Assembly: GCA_964411425.1 (NCBI GenBank)
Contig: CAYPKW010000078.1
Coordinates: forward strand, 1 to 11,316
DNA from: CAYPKW01 sp964411425
GTDB lineage: Bacteria > Pseudomonadota > Alphaproteobacteria > Dongiales > Dongiaceae
DNA: 11,316 nt
Direction of reading: 5' to 3'
Positions 1 to 6,849 of this stretch are shown piece by piece (positions within the stretch are counted from its first letter, which is position 1; each line of letters opens with the position of its first letter). Both the position numbers and the translations under genes were made by a program. Below the pieces are notes generated by a model. It saw only the letters and a program-made list of their open reading frames with translations, was not told the origin of the DNA and did not search any database.

Positions 1-1
1 G

Positions 2-302
2 CTTGACCAGACCAATCCCTTGCTCCTGAATCCCAACTTCTGGGATCGGCTCTAACAATGCACCACTCTCATTGACGTTCGGCGACAAGAAGACATTCGT
101 TCCGCTCCAAGCCGCAGATGTGCTTGCCTATGAAGGGGGCAAGTTTCTGCGCAATCCGACCGGAGAGTGGCGTAGGTCATGGAAGGCCCTCGACCCAGAG
201 AAGAAAAAAATCCGAGCGCTTCGCTATGGCGAAGACAACATGGGCGTACTAATTAGAGTGCTGGAAAAAGCGGCACGCGACCCCCCGCAATCAGCGGGAT
301 GA
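2..302 (+). pseudogene. DUF3800-type protein, C-terminal remnant with apparent frameshift
   Basis: The frame read from position 54 to the TGA at 300-302 gives a segment with FGDKKTFVPLQAADVLAYE. This resembles the C-terminal part of DUF3800 proteins, where an LQxAD-L-AYE motif carries conserved acidic residues. Upstream, that frame is closed by a stop at 27-29. The adjacent frame, read from position 2, encodes LDQTNPLLLNPNFWDRL and then meets TAA at 53-55. Removing one base near 51-53 joins the two frames into one plausible protein end, with WDRL followed by NNAPLSLTF. I therefore read this as the 3' end of a gene that runs off the left edge and carries a +1 frameshift. A sequencing or assembly error is the other explanation. 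The TTG at 72 lacks a convincing ribosome-binding site, so a short independent gene is unlikely. The family call is from memory of the motif; no function is assigned. Confidence 0.5.
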
Positions 303-407
303 GCGCTGAGGTATAATCCTGCGTAGTATGCGTCTAAATGTCAGGCCTGTCTCGTCAGCTTCCGCCTTGCGCGCAGCCTCGATGAACCGCTGCTTTTGTC
401 GTAAGTT
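291..407 (-). pseudogene. Truncated short reading frame with RFIEAAR motif
   Basis: On the minus strand an open frame runs from about 407 to the TGA at 291-293. It encodes a peptide containing KQRFIEAARKAEADETG followed by a basic tail. The pattern RFIEAAR, acidic D-E, then F and a basic C-terminus resembles the conserved end of many short hypothetical proteins; this is recollection, not a search. There is no ATG, GTG or TTG with a ribosome-binding site. The frame begins where the 101-bp repeat at 410-510 starts and is closed by a stop inside that repeat. It looks like the 3' remnant of a small gene cut off by the repeat. Its last codons overlap the end of the DUF3800-like remnant on the opposite strand. 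Function is unknown. Confidence 0.35.
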
Positions 408-409
408 AT

Positions 410-510
410 GGGGTCAGGTCTTGTCTTTTGCACAGATGCACAACCGTTTTCCGACGGCTCGACCGCGTCGGATCGCACTGGCCGCGTATGCAATAGTCAA
501 GACCTGCCCC
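410..510. repeat. Dispersed ~101-bp repeat with inverted ends, copy 1
   Basis: The left end GGGGTCAGGTCTTG and the right end CAAGACCTGCCCC are inverted copies with a one-base indel. The core contains a small hairpin, CCGACG pairing with CGTCGG. A second copy in the same orientation lies at 1628-1729 and is about 87% identical by eye. No transposase is encoded inside. The GGGGTCAGGTCTT end resembles short palindromic-ended repeats that I recall near REP-associated (RAYT, Y1) transposases; that link is inference. The right end directly abuts the transposase remnant at 511-707. The left end abuts the truncated frame at 291-407. Confidence 0.7.
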
Positions 511-707
511 CCGCCACGCTCCGGCAGATCGATCAGCGTGTCGTGGGCTTGGCTGTCGTGCGCCTCGCCGCCGGTGAGGTGGAAGGCGAGCAGCCGGCCG
601 CGGGCGTCACTGACCAGGTTAACATTACTGGTGAACCTACCCCGCGAGCGGCCAAAAGCCTGTTTTTGAGTCCCCCTCTTGCGCCGGCCCCGGTGCGGCT
701 CACCGCC
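511..707 (-). pseudogene. IS5-family transposase remnant (internal fragment)
   Basis: Read on the minus strand from 707 down to 511, the frame encodes RRKRGTQKQAFGRSRGRFTS, then a stretch ending in DARGRLLAFHLTGG, EAHDSQAHDTLIDLPE. This matches the mid-region of IS5/IS427-type DDE transposases, typically GRSRGG-TTK-H followed by a TGG-xHDS segment. About 66 codons remain, against roughly 250 or more in an intact enzyme. The N-terminal part, the later catalytic part and recognisable inverted repeats are all missing. The frame stays open into repeat copy 1 by chance. The upstream end of the fragment overlaps the 3' end of the orphan gene at 700-1161, so that gene's last codons may come from IS sequence. 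It is non-functional and marks past insertion and deletion here. Confidence 0.75.
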
Positions 708-1161
708 GATTGAGAAGATGTGGCAGCAAAAGATTAGGAACGTCTAGGTTGTCTGGCTGCGTTACGAACGGCGATGCTACGGTGTGGCCGTCTAAGACCC
801 CTCTTTCAAATTCCGGGTCTCGAATGCTCTCGACAACAAGCTTAAGCACGTCCTCGGCATGTTCCGTACCAAATAGGCCGATAAACACTATGAAATTGAA
901 TTGAATGTACTTTTCACGAGAGTTGATATCTGGACTGAATTTCTCTAAAGTTTCACACCACCCTGTGACATATCCTAAGAGATAGACATCAGTTCTACTG
1001 TATACATCTACCAAGAATGGTCCGTTGGGCGGACCAACTCCGATGGGAATACGAGCCTGTTTAAATCGTTCGGAGACGTGTACGCCAACCAGTCTCGCAA
1101 GATCGGCTGCGACCTTGTCGAAAGGGACAGTTTTTCTCTTCTTCGAAAATAGTCCAAACAT
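700..1161 (-). CDS. Orphan hypothetical protein, 153 aa, lower GC
   Basis: This ATG-started frame is preceded by a GGGGG purine run about 8 nt upstream, a plausible ribosome-binding site. The product begins with a basic MFGLFSKKRK segment. It looks like a soluble mixed alpha/beta protein with an aromatic central part (YIQFNFIVFIGLFG around residues 85-98) and no clear signal peptide. I do not recognise the family. Base composition is roughly 45-50% GC by eye, far below the high-GC genes to the right, which suggests recent acquisition. The stop lies at the edge of the IS5-type transposase remnant, so the original C-terminus may have been longer or different. It is flanked by two direct copies of the 101-bp repeat. 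Coding status is supported by length, start context and a non-repetitive, protein-like composition; function cannot be assigned. Confidence 0.6.
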   Translation of the reverse strand: MFGLFSKKRKTVPFDKVAADLARLVGVHVSERFKQARIPIGVGPPNGPFLVDVYSRTDVYLLGYVTGWCETLEKFSPDINSREKYIQFNFIVFIGLFGTEHAEDVLKLVVESIRDPEFERGVLDGHTVASPFVTQPDNLDVPNLLLPHLLNRR

Positions 1162-1280
1162 GGCAAACCCCCGTCGCGCCCCCTTTTTGCGCTCAGCTGA
1201 ATTGTAGGGGTCGCCGCTGCCGATGCAAAGCCAACTATTGTGCGGGAGCTAGGCCGGAGCTATGTGTGGCATGAACTTGG

Positions 1281-1309
1281 TACACCGCAGAGGGCGACCA
1301 AGCGGTGTA
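1281..1309. repeat. 8-bp perfect inverted repeat, possible operator
   Basis: TACACCGC at 1281-1288 is mirrored exactly by GCGGTGTA at 1302-1309 with a 13-nt spacer. It lies in the 232-bp gap between the orphan genes at 700-1161 and 1394-1555, 85 bp upstream of the second gene's start. There is no T-run after it, so a terminator is unlikely. A binding site for a dimeric regulator is possible but unproven. The rest of the gap shows no gene that I can support. Confidence 0.3.
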
Positions 1310-1393
1310 ACTAGTTGGAACGGCAGGCTTCTTCTGAGATGGGACTAGCGTGCCGCGCTTTGAGTCCAATTGGCTCACGAAAAGGGGGGATCA

Positions 1394-1555
1394 ATGAGCA
1401 GAGATAAAGATAGACGCGCGCGCGAGCTCGCCGAGGTTCTCGATGAAAATTTTGGCTTCATAAAGGCTGCTATGGCGGGTGTCCAGCCGACCCTCTACAA
1501 AGATGCTCTGACTAAGATTCAGGCCGCGTACATCGCCTGGAAAGATGCGCAATAG
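1394..1555 (+). CDS. Small hypothetical protein, 53 aa
   Basis: The ATG at 1394 is preceded by an AAAGGGGGGA run, which makes it a better start than the upstream in-frame TTG at 1370. The predicted product begins MSRDKDRRARELAEVLDENF and ends with a helix around AYIAWKDAQ. It is charged, probably mostly alpha-helical, with no signal peptide or membrane segment. I do not recognise a family. It sits in the repeat-flanked accessory segment, followed by about 47 bp of unassigned sequence and then the second repeat. Composition is less GC-rich than the chromosome genes to the right, consistent with acquired DNA. The Shine-Dalgarno spacing argues that it is real, but its short length leaves doubt. 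Confidence 0.5.
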   Translation: MSRDKDRRARELAEVLDENFGFIKAAMAGVQPTLYKDALTKIQAAYIAWKDAQ

Positions 1556-1602
1556 CGGCACAACTAAGGGGCGTACCTTCTTAGTGTCCGTTCGAAAAGT
1601 TC

Positions 1603-1634
1603 TCGAGTTATGGGGTCATCGAGTTATGGGGTCA
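1603..1634. repeat. Tandem duplication of 16 bp at repeat edge
   Basis: The 16-mer TCGAGTTATGGGGTCA occurs at 1603-1618 and again, identically and without a gap, at 1619-1634. Its GGGGTCA part is the left end of repeat copy 2. So the repeat end has been duplicated once in tandem, either by slippage or by insertion of one element end next to another. Confidence 0.85.
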
Positions 1635-1729
1635 GGTCTTGTTTCTTGCACAGATGCATAACCGTCTTCCGACGGCCCGACCGGGTCGGACAGCACTGGC
1701 CGCGTAGGCAATTATCAAAACCTAACCCC
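1628..1729. repeat. Dispersed ~102-bp repeat with inverted ends, copy 2
   Basis: This segment aligns over its full length with 410-510, in the same orientation and with about 13 substitutions. Its left end GGGGTCAGGTCTT is mirrored by AAAACCTAACCCC at the right end with two mismatches, so this copy's inverted ends have decayed more than those of copy 1. It carries the same internal CCGAC/GTCGG hairpin. It ends 20 bp downstream of the stop of the AEC-type transporter on the minus strand and marks the right edge of the accessory segment. Confidence 0.7.
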
Positions 1730-1749
1730 TCGTCCGACTTCCCTCGCGC

Positions 1750-2688
1750 CTACGGCCAGCCCATGAGCGCGAACAGGGCCGAGACGCTGACGACGGAGAG
1801 CGCGGTGGTGACCAGGATCGCGGCCGCCGCGCGCTGGGTGTAGTGCCCGTACTCCTGCGCCAGCACGAAGACGAGCGAGCCGGTGGGAAGCGCCGCCAGC
1901 AGCACGACGGCCGCCGCCCAGTCGGGCGCCAGGCCTAGCACCGGCACGGCGATGATCCAGGTGACGGCGGGATGGACGAGGAGTTTTAGGAAGGCGATCC
2001 AAGAGACCTCGCGCCAAGGGGCGGCGAAGCGCCGTTCGGCCAGGAACAGCCCGATCGCGAAGAGAGCCGCCGGCGGCGCGGCGGCGCCGAGCAGCGCGAG
2101 GAAGGTGGCGATTGCAGCAGGCAGCGGGGTCTGCGTGGCCGAGAGCAAGATCCCGGCCGCCGCCGCCAGCACCAGCGGGCTCTTGATCACTCCCAGGCCC
2201 GCGTCGCGCGCGATGGCAAAGGCACCCGCGCGGTGGCTCAAATCAGCCTCGATGACCGCGATGGCGAGCGCCATGACCACGGCGCCGTTCAACACGGTGG
2301 CGATCACGGCGGGCAGCGCCGCGCCCTCGCCGAAGGCGGTCAGCAGCAGCGGGATGCCGAGGTAGCCGGTGTTGGCGAAGGTGGCGGCGAGCGCGTTGAG
2401 GGCGAAGGCGCTCGGGCGGCCCCTGGACCACGCCCGCGCCGCGCCGAGCGCCAGCGCCGCGGTCGCCGCCATGCCGCCGAGATATGCGGCGAGGAACGGC
2501 CAGTTGAAGATCTCGGCCAACGCCACCGGCGCGGTCGAGATCACGAACAGCGCCGGCAGCGCGCCGTAGTAGACGAAGCGGTTGAGGGTCTCGCTGCCGG
2601 CCTCGCCCAGCACGCCCCAGCGGCCCACCGCGAAGCCCGCGAAGATGACGGCGAAGACCGGAAGCACGGTATCGAGAATGGCGGTCAT
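1750..2688 (-). CDS. AEC (auxin efflux carrier) family permease
   Basis: The 312-residue product is a hydrophobic inner-membrane protein with about ten predicted membrane segments. It begins MTAILDTVLPVFAVIFAGF and carries the family signature FANTGYLGIPL at residues 104-114 and a second half-site near AALPTG (residues 265-270). Membrane segments are visible near 5-24, 36-52, 62-85, 122-146, 166-184, 190-217, 229-250, 256-277 and 287-308. AEC proteins export or exchange small organic anions in bacteria (MdcF-like malonate or malate carriers, for example); the substrate here cannot be told. I chose the ATG at 2686-2688 because the open frame further upstream is only the antisense of the terB-like gene and shows no membrane-protein composition. 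The Shine-Dalgarno match is weak (GAGCAG). It is divergent from the terB-like gene with an 84-bp gap. Confidence 0.88.
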   Translation of the reverse strand: MTAILDTVLPVFAVIFAGFAVGRWGVLGEAGSETLNRFVYYGALPALFVISTAPVALAEIFNWPFLAAYLGGMAATAALALGAARAWSRGRPSAFALNALAATFANTGYLGIPLLLTAFGEGAALPAVIATVLNGAVVMALAIAVIEADLSHRAGAFAIARDAGLGVIKSPLVLAAAAGILLSATQTPLPAAIATFLALLGAAAPPAALFAIGLFLAERRFAAPWREVSWIAFLKLLVHPAVTWIIAVPVLGLAPDWAAAVVLLAALPTGSLVFVLAQEYGHYTQRAAAAILVTTALSVVSVSALFALMGWP

Positions 2689-2712
2689 CGGGCTGCTCGG
2701 CGCAATGGTCCC

Positions 2713-2741
2713 TTGCCGCGGGCCGGCGCCGCCCATAGAGT
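2713..2741 (+). promoter_or_regulatory. Possible sigma70 promoter for terB-like/dehydrogenase unit
   Basis: TTGCCG at 2713-2718 and TAGAGT at 2736-2741 are separated by 17 nt, about 31 nt before the start at 2773. Matches to the consensus are partial, so this is a tentative reading. It lies in the short divergent spacer with the AEC permease. Confidence 0.35.
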
Positions 2742-2772
2742 CCGCACCGACCGACAGGTTCGAAGGCAGCCC

Positions 2773-3177
2773 ATGATCACCCATCACGCCGCGCTGATCT
2801 ACACCATGGTCCTGGTCTCCGCCGCCGACCGCAACATGACCGACGCGGAACTCGGCACCATCGGCGATATCGTCCGGCACCTGCCGGTGTTCCGCGACTA
2901 CGACCCCAAGCACGTGCCGAGCGCGGCCCGCGCCTGCGCCGAGCTGTTGAACGAGAAGGACGGCCTCGACAAGACGGTGACGCAGTTGAAGGCGGCGCTG
3001 CCGGAGAAGCTGCGCGAGACCGCCTACGCGCTCGCCTGCGACGTGGCCGCGGCGGACGGCAGGGTCAGCAAGGAAGAGGCGCGGATCCTGGAAATGCTCC
3101 GCTTTCATCTCGCCATCGGACGGCTGCCGGCCGCGGCCATCGAGCGCGGCGCGCGCGCCCGCCACCTGACGCTGTGA
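2773..3177 (+). CDS. TerB-like (tellurite resistance B family) protein
   Basis: This is a 134-residue, mainly alpha-helical protein with no signal peptide. It has two similar helix-loop units: SAADRNMTDAELGTI at residues 16-30 and AAADGRVSKEEARILEMLR at 92-110. The pattern (A)DG-x-(I/V)-S-x-E-E followed by a hydrophobic helix is typical of the TerB/DjlA-N fold, where acidic residues can bind divalent metal. Family members occur in the ter gene cluster but also widely as stand-alone proteins of unclear role, so tellurite resistance should not be assumed. The ATG at 2773 has AAGG about 6 nt upstream. The TGA stop overlaps the GTG start of the next gene by four bases (GTGA), indicating translational coupling. 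No other ter genes are visible nearby. Confidence 0.8.
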   Translation: MITHHAALIYTMVLVSAADRNMTDAELGTIGDIVRHLPVFRDYDPKHVPSAARACAELLNEKDGLDKTVTQLKAALPEKLRETAYALACDVAAADGRVSKEEARILEMLRFHLAIGRLPAAAIERGARARHLTL

Positions 3178-4061
3178 GGCGGCCGCTCGGCGGGCGCGCC
3201 ATCGGTTTCGCCGGCCTCGGCCGCATGGGCCGGCCGATGTGCCGCAATCTGCACGCGGCCGGCGCCAGCCTCACCCTCTACAACCGCACGCGCGCCGCGG
3301 CCGAGGCGCTCGCCGCCGAGCTGCCGGGCGCGGTCGTCGCCGCCAGTCCGCGCGCCATGGCCGAAGGGTCCGAAGTTGTCATCGTCAACCTGGCCGACAC
3401 GCCGGCGGTGGACGCGGTGCTGCTGGCGCCTTCCGGCGTGGTCGAGGGAATCGAGCGTGGCGCGTTGGTGGTCGACATGGGGACGACGGCGGTGTCGGCC
3501 ACCAGGCGGTTCGCGGCGGCGGTCGAGGGGAAGGGCGGAGCCTATGTCGACGCGCCGGTGTCGGGCGGCGTCGTCGGCGCCGAGGACGCCTCGCTCGCCA
3601 TCATGGCGGGCGGGACCGACGAGGCGTTCCGGCAGGCGCTTCCCATCCTCGAGGTGCTGGGCCGGAACGTCACCCACTGCGGGCGCGCGGGCGCCGGCCA
3701 GGTGGCCAAGGCCGCCAACCAGATGATCGTCGGGCTCACCATCGCCGCGGTGGCGGAGGCGTTCGCGCTGGCGCGCCGCGCCGGGGTCGATCCGGCTCGG
3801 GTGCGCCAGGCCCTCATGGGCGGCTTCGCCGATTCTAGAATTCTCCAGTTGCACGGCCAGCGGATGGTGGACGGCGACTTCGCGCCCGGCGGGCGGGCGG
3901 CGCTGCACCGCAAGGACATCGCGCAGGCGCTCGATCTCGCCGCCGAAATTGGGATCGCGCTGCCGGCGACCGAGACGAATCTCGCGCTGTGGGACCGCAT
4001 GATCGAGCGGGGCTGGGCCGACCTCGACCACAGCGCGATTTACAAGCTCTACGAAAGCTGA
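3174..4061 (+). CDS. 3-hydroxyisobutyrate dehydrogenase-family NAD(P)-dependent oxidoreductase
   Basis: The 295-residue product has the full beta-hydroxyacid dehydrogenase layout. An N-terminal Rossmann fold carries GLGRMG (residues 14-19) for NAD(P). The substrate-binding motif DAPVSGG is at 126-132. The catalytic lysine K179 lies within GQVAKAANQ, and a second conserved lysine is in HRKD (245-248). The C-terminal half is all-helical. Family members oxidise or reduce small 3-hydroxyacids, such as 3-hydroxyisobutyrate, tartronate semialdehyde and related compounds; the exact substrate cannot be read from sequence. The start is the GTG at 3174, which shares GTGA with the terB-like stop. The next in-frame ATG (residue 18) would cut into the nucleotide-binding loop, so it is excluded. 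It converges with groL, with 73 bp between stops. Confidence 0.9.
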   Translation: MRRPLGGRAIGFAGLGRMGRPMCRNLHAAGASLTLYNRTRAAAEALAAELPGAVVAASPRAMAEGSEVVIVNLADTPAVDAVLLAPSGVVEGIERGALVVDMGTTAVSATRRFAAAVEGKGGAYVDAPVSGGVVGAEDASLAIMAGGTDEAFRQALPILEVLGRNVTHCGRAGAGQVAKAANQMIVGLTIAAVAEAFALARRAGVDPARVRQALMGGFADSRILQLHGQRMVDGDFAPGGRAALHRKDIAQALDLAAEIGIALPATETNLALWDRMIERGWADLDHSAIYKLYES

Positions 4062-4073
4062 AATCGGCGGCAG

Positions 4074-4105
4074 GAAAAAGGCCGCGCCCCGGGGGGCGCG
4101 ACCTT
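4074..4105 (-). terminator. Rho-independent terminator of groESL
   Basis: Read on the minus strand, the stem AAGGTCGCGCCC pairs with GGGCGCGGCCTT (one mismatch) around a short loop, and is followed directly by a run of five T residues. It lies 30 bp after the groL stop. On the plus strand the same hairpin follows the dehydrogenase stop, but the trailing sequence CGTTT is a poor U-tract, so termination there is likely weaker. Confidence 0.85.
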
Positions 4106-4134
4106 CGTTTCATGTCGTTGCGGCGTCGGGTGGG

Positions 4135-5781
<1,647 letters not shown>

Positions 5782-5807
5782 GTGCGTTGCTTCCTTTCAC
5801 GATGTTC

Positions 5808-5930
5808 CTAGTGTCCTGCCCCAGAAATTCCCTTACGAATTTCTGGGATAAGCAGGCCACTAGATTCAATTACTCAGTGGCCCGTTCACCCCGAAATTCA
5901 AGCGAAGGAATTTCGGGGACGGGACACTAG
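5808..5930. repeat. Double-hairpin palindromic element (MITE-like) between groS and groL
   Basis: This 123-bp element starts and ends with CTAG. The left half (5808-5863) is an imperfect palindrome enclosing a perfect 11-bp stem, CCCAGAAATTC at 5820-5830 with GAATTTCTGGG at 5837-5847. The right half (about 5875-5930) encloses CCCCGAAATTC at 5889-5899 with GAATTTCGGGG at 5908-5918. The two halves are also inverted copies of each other, with outer ends CTAGTGTCCTGCCC and CTAGTGTCCCGTCCC. The layout fits a small non-autonomous transposon whose target is TA or CTAG, as in IS630-type elements, or a BIME-like pair of REP hairpins; that origin is inference. The groS stop TAG lies inside the right terminal CTAG. 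In groESL mRNA both stem-loops would form in the intercistronic spacer. Confidence 0.85.
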
Positions 5931-6247
5931 GCGGCCTTCTTCAGCTTTTTCTTCAGCCCGCCCTCGATGATGCCCATGATGTCGGACTCCTTCATGATCA
6001 GGAGTTCCTCGCCGTCGATCTTCACCTCCGTCCCGGACCACTTGCCGAACAGGATGTGGTCGCCGGCCCGGACCGCCATCGGGATGAGCTTGCCGTCCTC
6101 GTTGCGGCCACCCTCGCCGACGGCGATGATCTCGCCCTCCATCGGCTTCTCCTTGGCGGTGTCGGGGATGATGATGCCACCAGGGGTTTTCTCCTCCTGG
6201 GTGAGACGGCGCACGACGACGCGGTCGTGCAGCGGCCGGAATTTCAT
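5927..6247 (-). CDS. groS: 10-kDa co-chaperonin GroES
   Basis: The 106-residue product is a complete GroES, the heptameric lid that caps GroEL. It has the N-terminal MKFRPLHDRVVVRR, the mobile loop EEKTPGGIIIPD (18-29) that contacts GroEL, FGKWSGTEVKIDGEELLIMK (67-86), and the closing ESDIMGII. I chose the ATG at 6247 because GGAGGT lies 6 nt upstream; the in-frame TTG at 6253 sits on top of that site. The protein carries about ten extra residues after MGIIEG, a basic GLKKKLKKAA tail, compared with the roughly 95-residue GroES of many bacteria. Its TAG stop coincides with the CTAG end of the repeat at 5808-5930. It is first in the groESL operon, directly under CIRCE control. Confidence 0.97.
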   Translation of the reverse strand: MKFRPLHDRVVVRRLTQEEKTPGGIIIPDTAKEKPMEGEIIAVGEGGRNEDGKLIPMAVRAGDHILFGKWSGTEVKIDGEELLIMKESDIMGIIEGGLKKKLKKAA

Positions 6248-6319
6248 GGTCAAACCTCCATAATTTGCGCGATTTGTCGGCGAACCCTCGGAGGGCCTCG
6301 ATCGGGCAATGCCAGATTG

Positions 6320-6346
6320 TTAGCACTCGGTCCGAGAGAGTGCCAA
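6320..6346 (-). promoter_or_regulatory. CIRCE operator (HrcA binding site)
   Basis: TTAGCACTC, nine bases, then GAGTGCCAA: the left arm is the exact CIRCE consensus and the right arm differs by one base (consensus GAGTGCTAA). It starts directly next to the -10 box of the groESL promoter, so bound HrcA repressor would cover the transcription start. HrcA loses activity on heat shock, which derepresses groESL in the known systems. Confidence 0.95.
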
Positions 6347-6347
6347 A

Positions 6348-6376
6348 CATATACGGCCGAGGCCGCCGGCTGTCAA
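6348..6376 (-). promoter_or_regulatory. groESL promoter (sigma70-type)
   Basis: On the minus strand TTGACA (6371-6376) and TATATG (6348-6353) are separated by exactly 17 nt. The expected start of transcription, about 7 nt downstream, falls inside the CIRCE element. The -35 box is a perfect match to the vegetative consensus. I see no RpoH-type pattern that fits better. Confidence 0.85.
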
Positions 6377-6540
6377 CGGTATTCGCCGGCGGCGCGGCCA
6401 AGCCGCCTAGGGACGGGGTTGACGCGACTGGCAGCAATACCGGGAACATGCTGCTAATGGGTTGTAATTAATATATTTTTATGTTTTCCGCGCGATCCTT
6501 GCATGGCAGTCTCGGCGGTTCACAACCAGGGTTCTCGGCC

Positions 6541-6804
6541 ATGCGTGCGATCGAGATGCAGCTCAAGGATTACCGGCTGACCACGGCCGAGATCCTGTAC
6601 CACCTGCCGGACTACCCGGTCCTGTTGCAGACCTATGTCTGGCAGGACTACGACATCGCGCCCAGCTACCCCGTGCTGCGCCGCTTCCTCGACTTCTGGC
6701 GCTGCCGGCTCGACGGCCGGCTGCATTCGGTGCGCGTCGCCGCCGCCAGCCTAGTCATGCCGCCGAGGCTGCGCGTCGCCGGCGCCTATCTGACGCTGCA
6801 CTGA
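6541..6804 (+). CDS. usg: Usg family protein
   Basis: The 87-residue product matches the small Usg family, best known in Alphaproteobacteria and originally named as a gene upstream of trp genes. Recognisable segments are QLKDYRLTTAEILYHLPDYP (residues 7-26), LLQTYVWQDYDIAPSYPVL (28-46), RRFLDFW (47-53) and LDGRLHSVRVA (57-67). It is probably a small cytoplasmic protein; no biochemical role is established as far as I know. I chose the ATG at 6541; the ATG at 6556 is also possible and starts nearer the conserved part. The in-frame ATG at 6481 lies in an AT-rich stretch without a ribosome-binding site. It is divergent from groESL and lies 45 bp before ctaA on the same strand, so the two may be cotranscribed. 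Confidence 0.85.
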   Translation: MRAIEMQLKDYRLTTAEILYHLPDYPVLLQTYVWQDYDIAPSYPVLRRFLDFWRCRLDGRLHSVRVAAASLVMPPRLRVAGAYLTLH

Positions 6805-6849
6805 ACAAGATTGCCTGCGAGGAGACCGGCCGGGTAAAACCCCGGCGAC

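Noticed and set aside
328..713. Plus-strand open frames of about 100 residues across the repeat and IS remnant
   Set aside because: The minus strand of the same stretch shows clear transposase motifs (FGRSRG, HLTGGEAHDS), so the plus frames are its antisense.
410..1729. CRISPR array suggested by repeated sequence
   Set aside because: Only two copies, about 1.1 kb apart, each about 101 bp with inverted ends, and no regularly sized spacers or cas genes.
2689..3165. N-terminal extension of 159 residues on the AEC permease frame
   Set aside because: It is the antisense of the terB-like gene, has no membrane-protein character, and the ATG at 2688 starts directly at the first transport helix.
2773..3177. 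Tellurite resistance operon
   Set aside because: Only a lone TerB-like gene is present; no terC, terD, terE or terZ homologs are in the window.
6481..6540. ATG at 6481 as the usg start
   Set aside because: It sits in an AT-rich stretch without a ribosome-binding site, and the family's conserved region begins after 6541.
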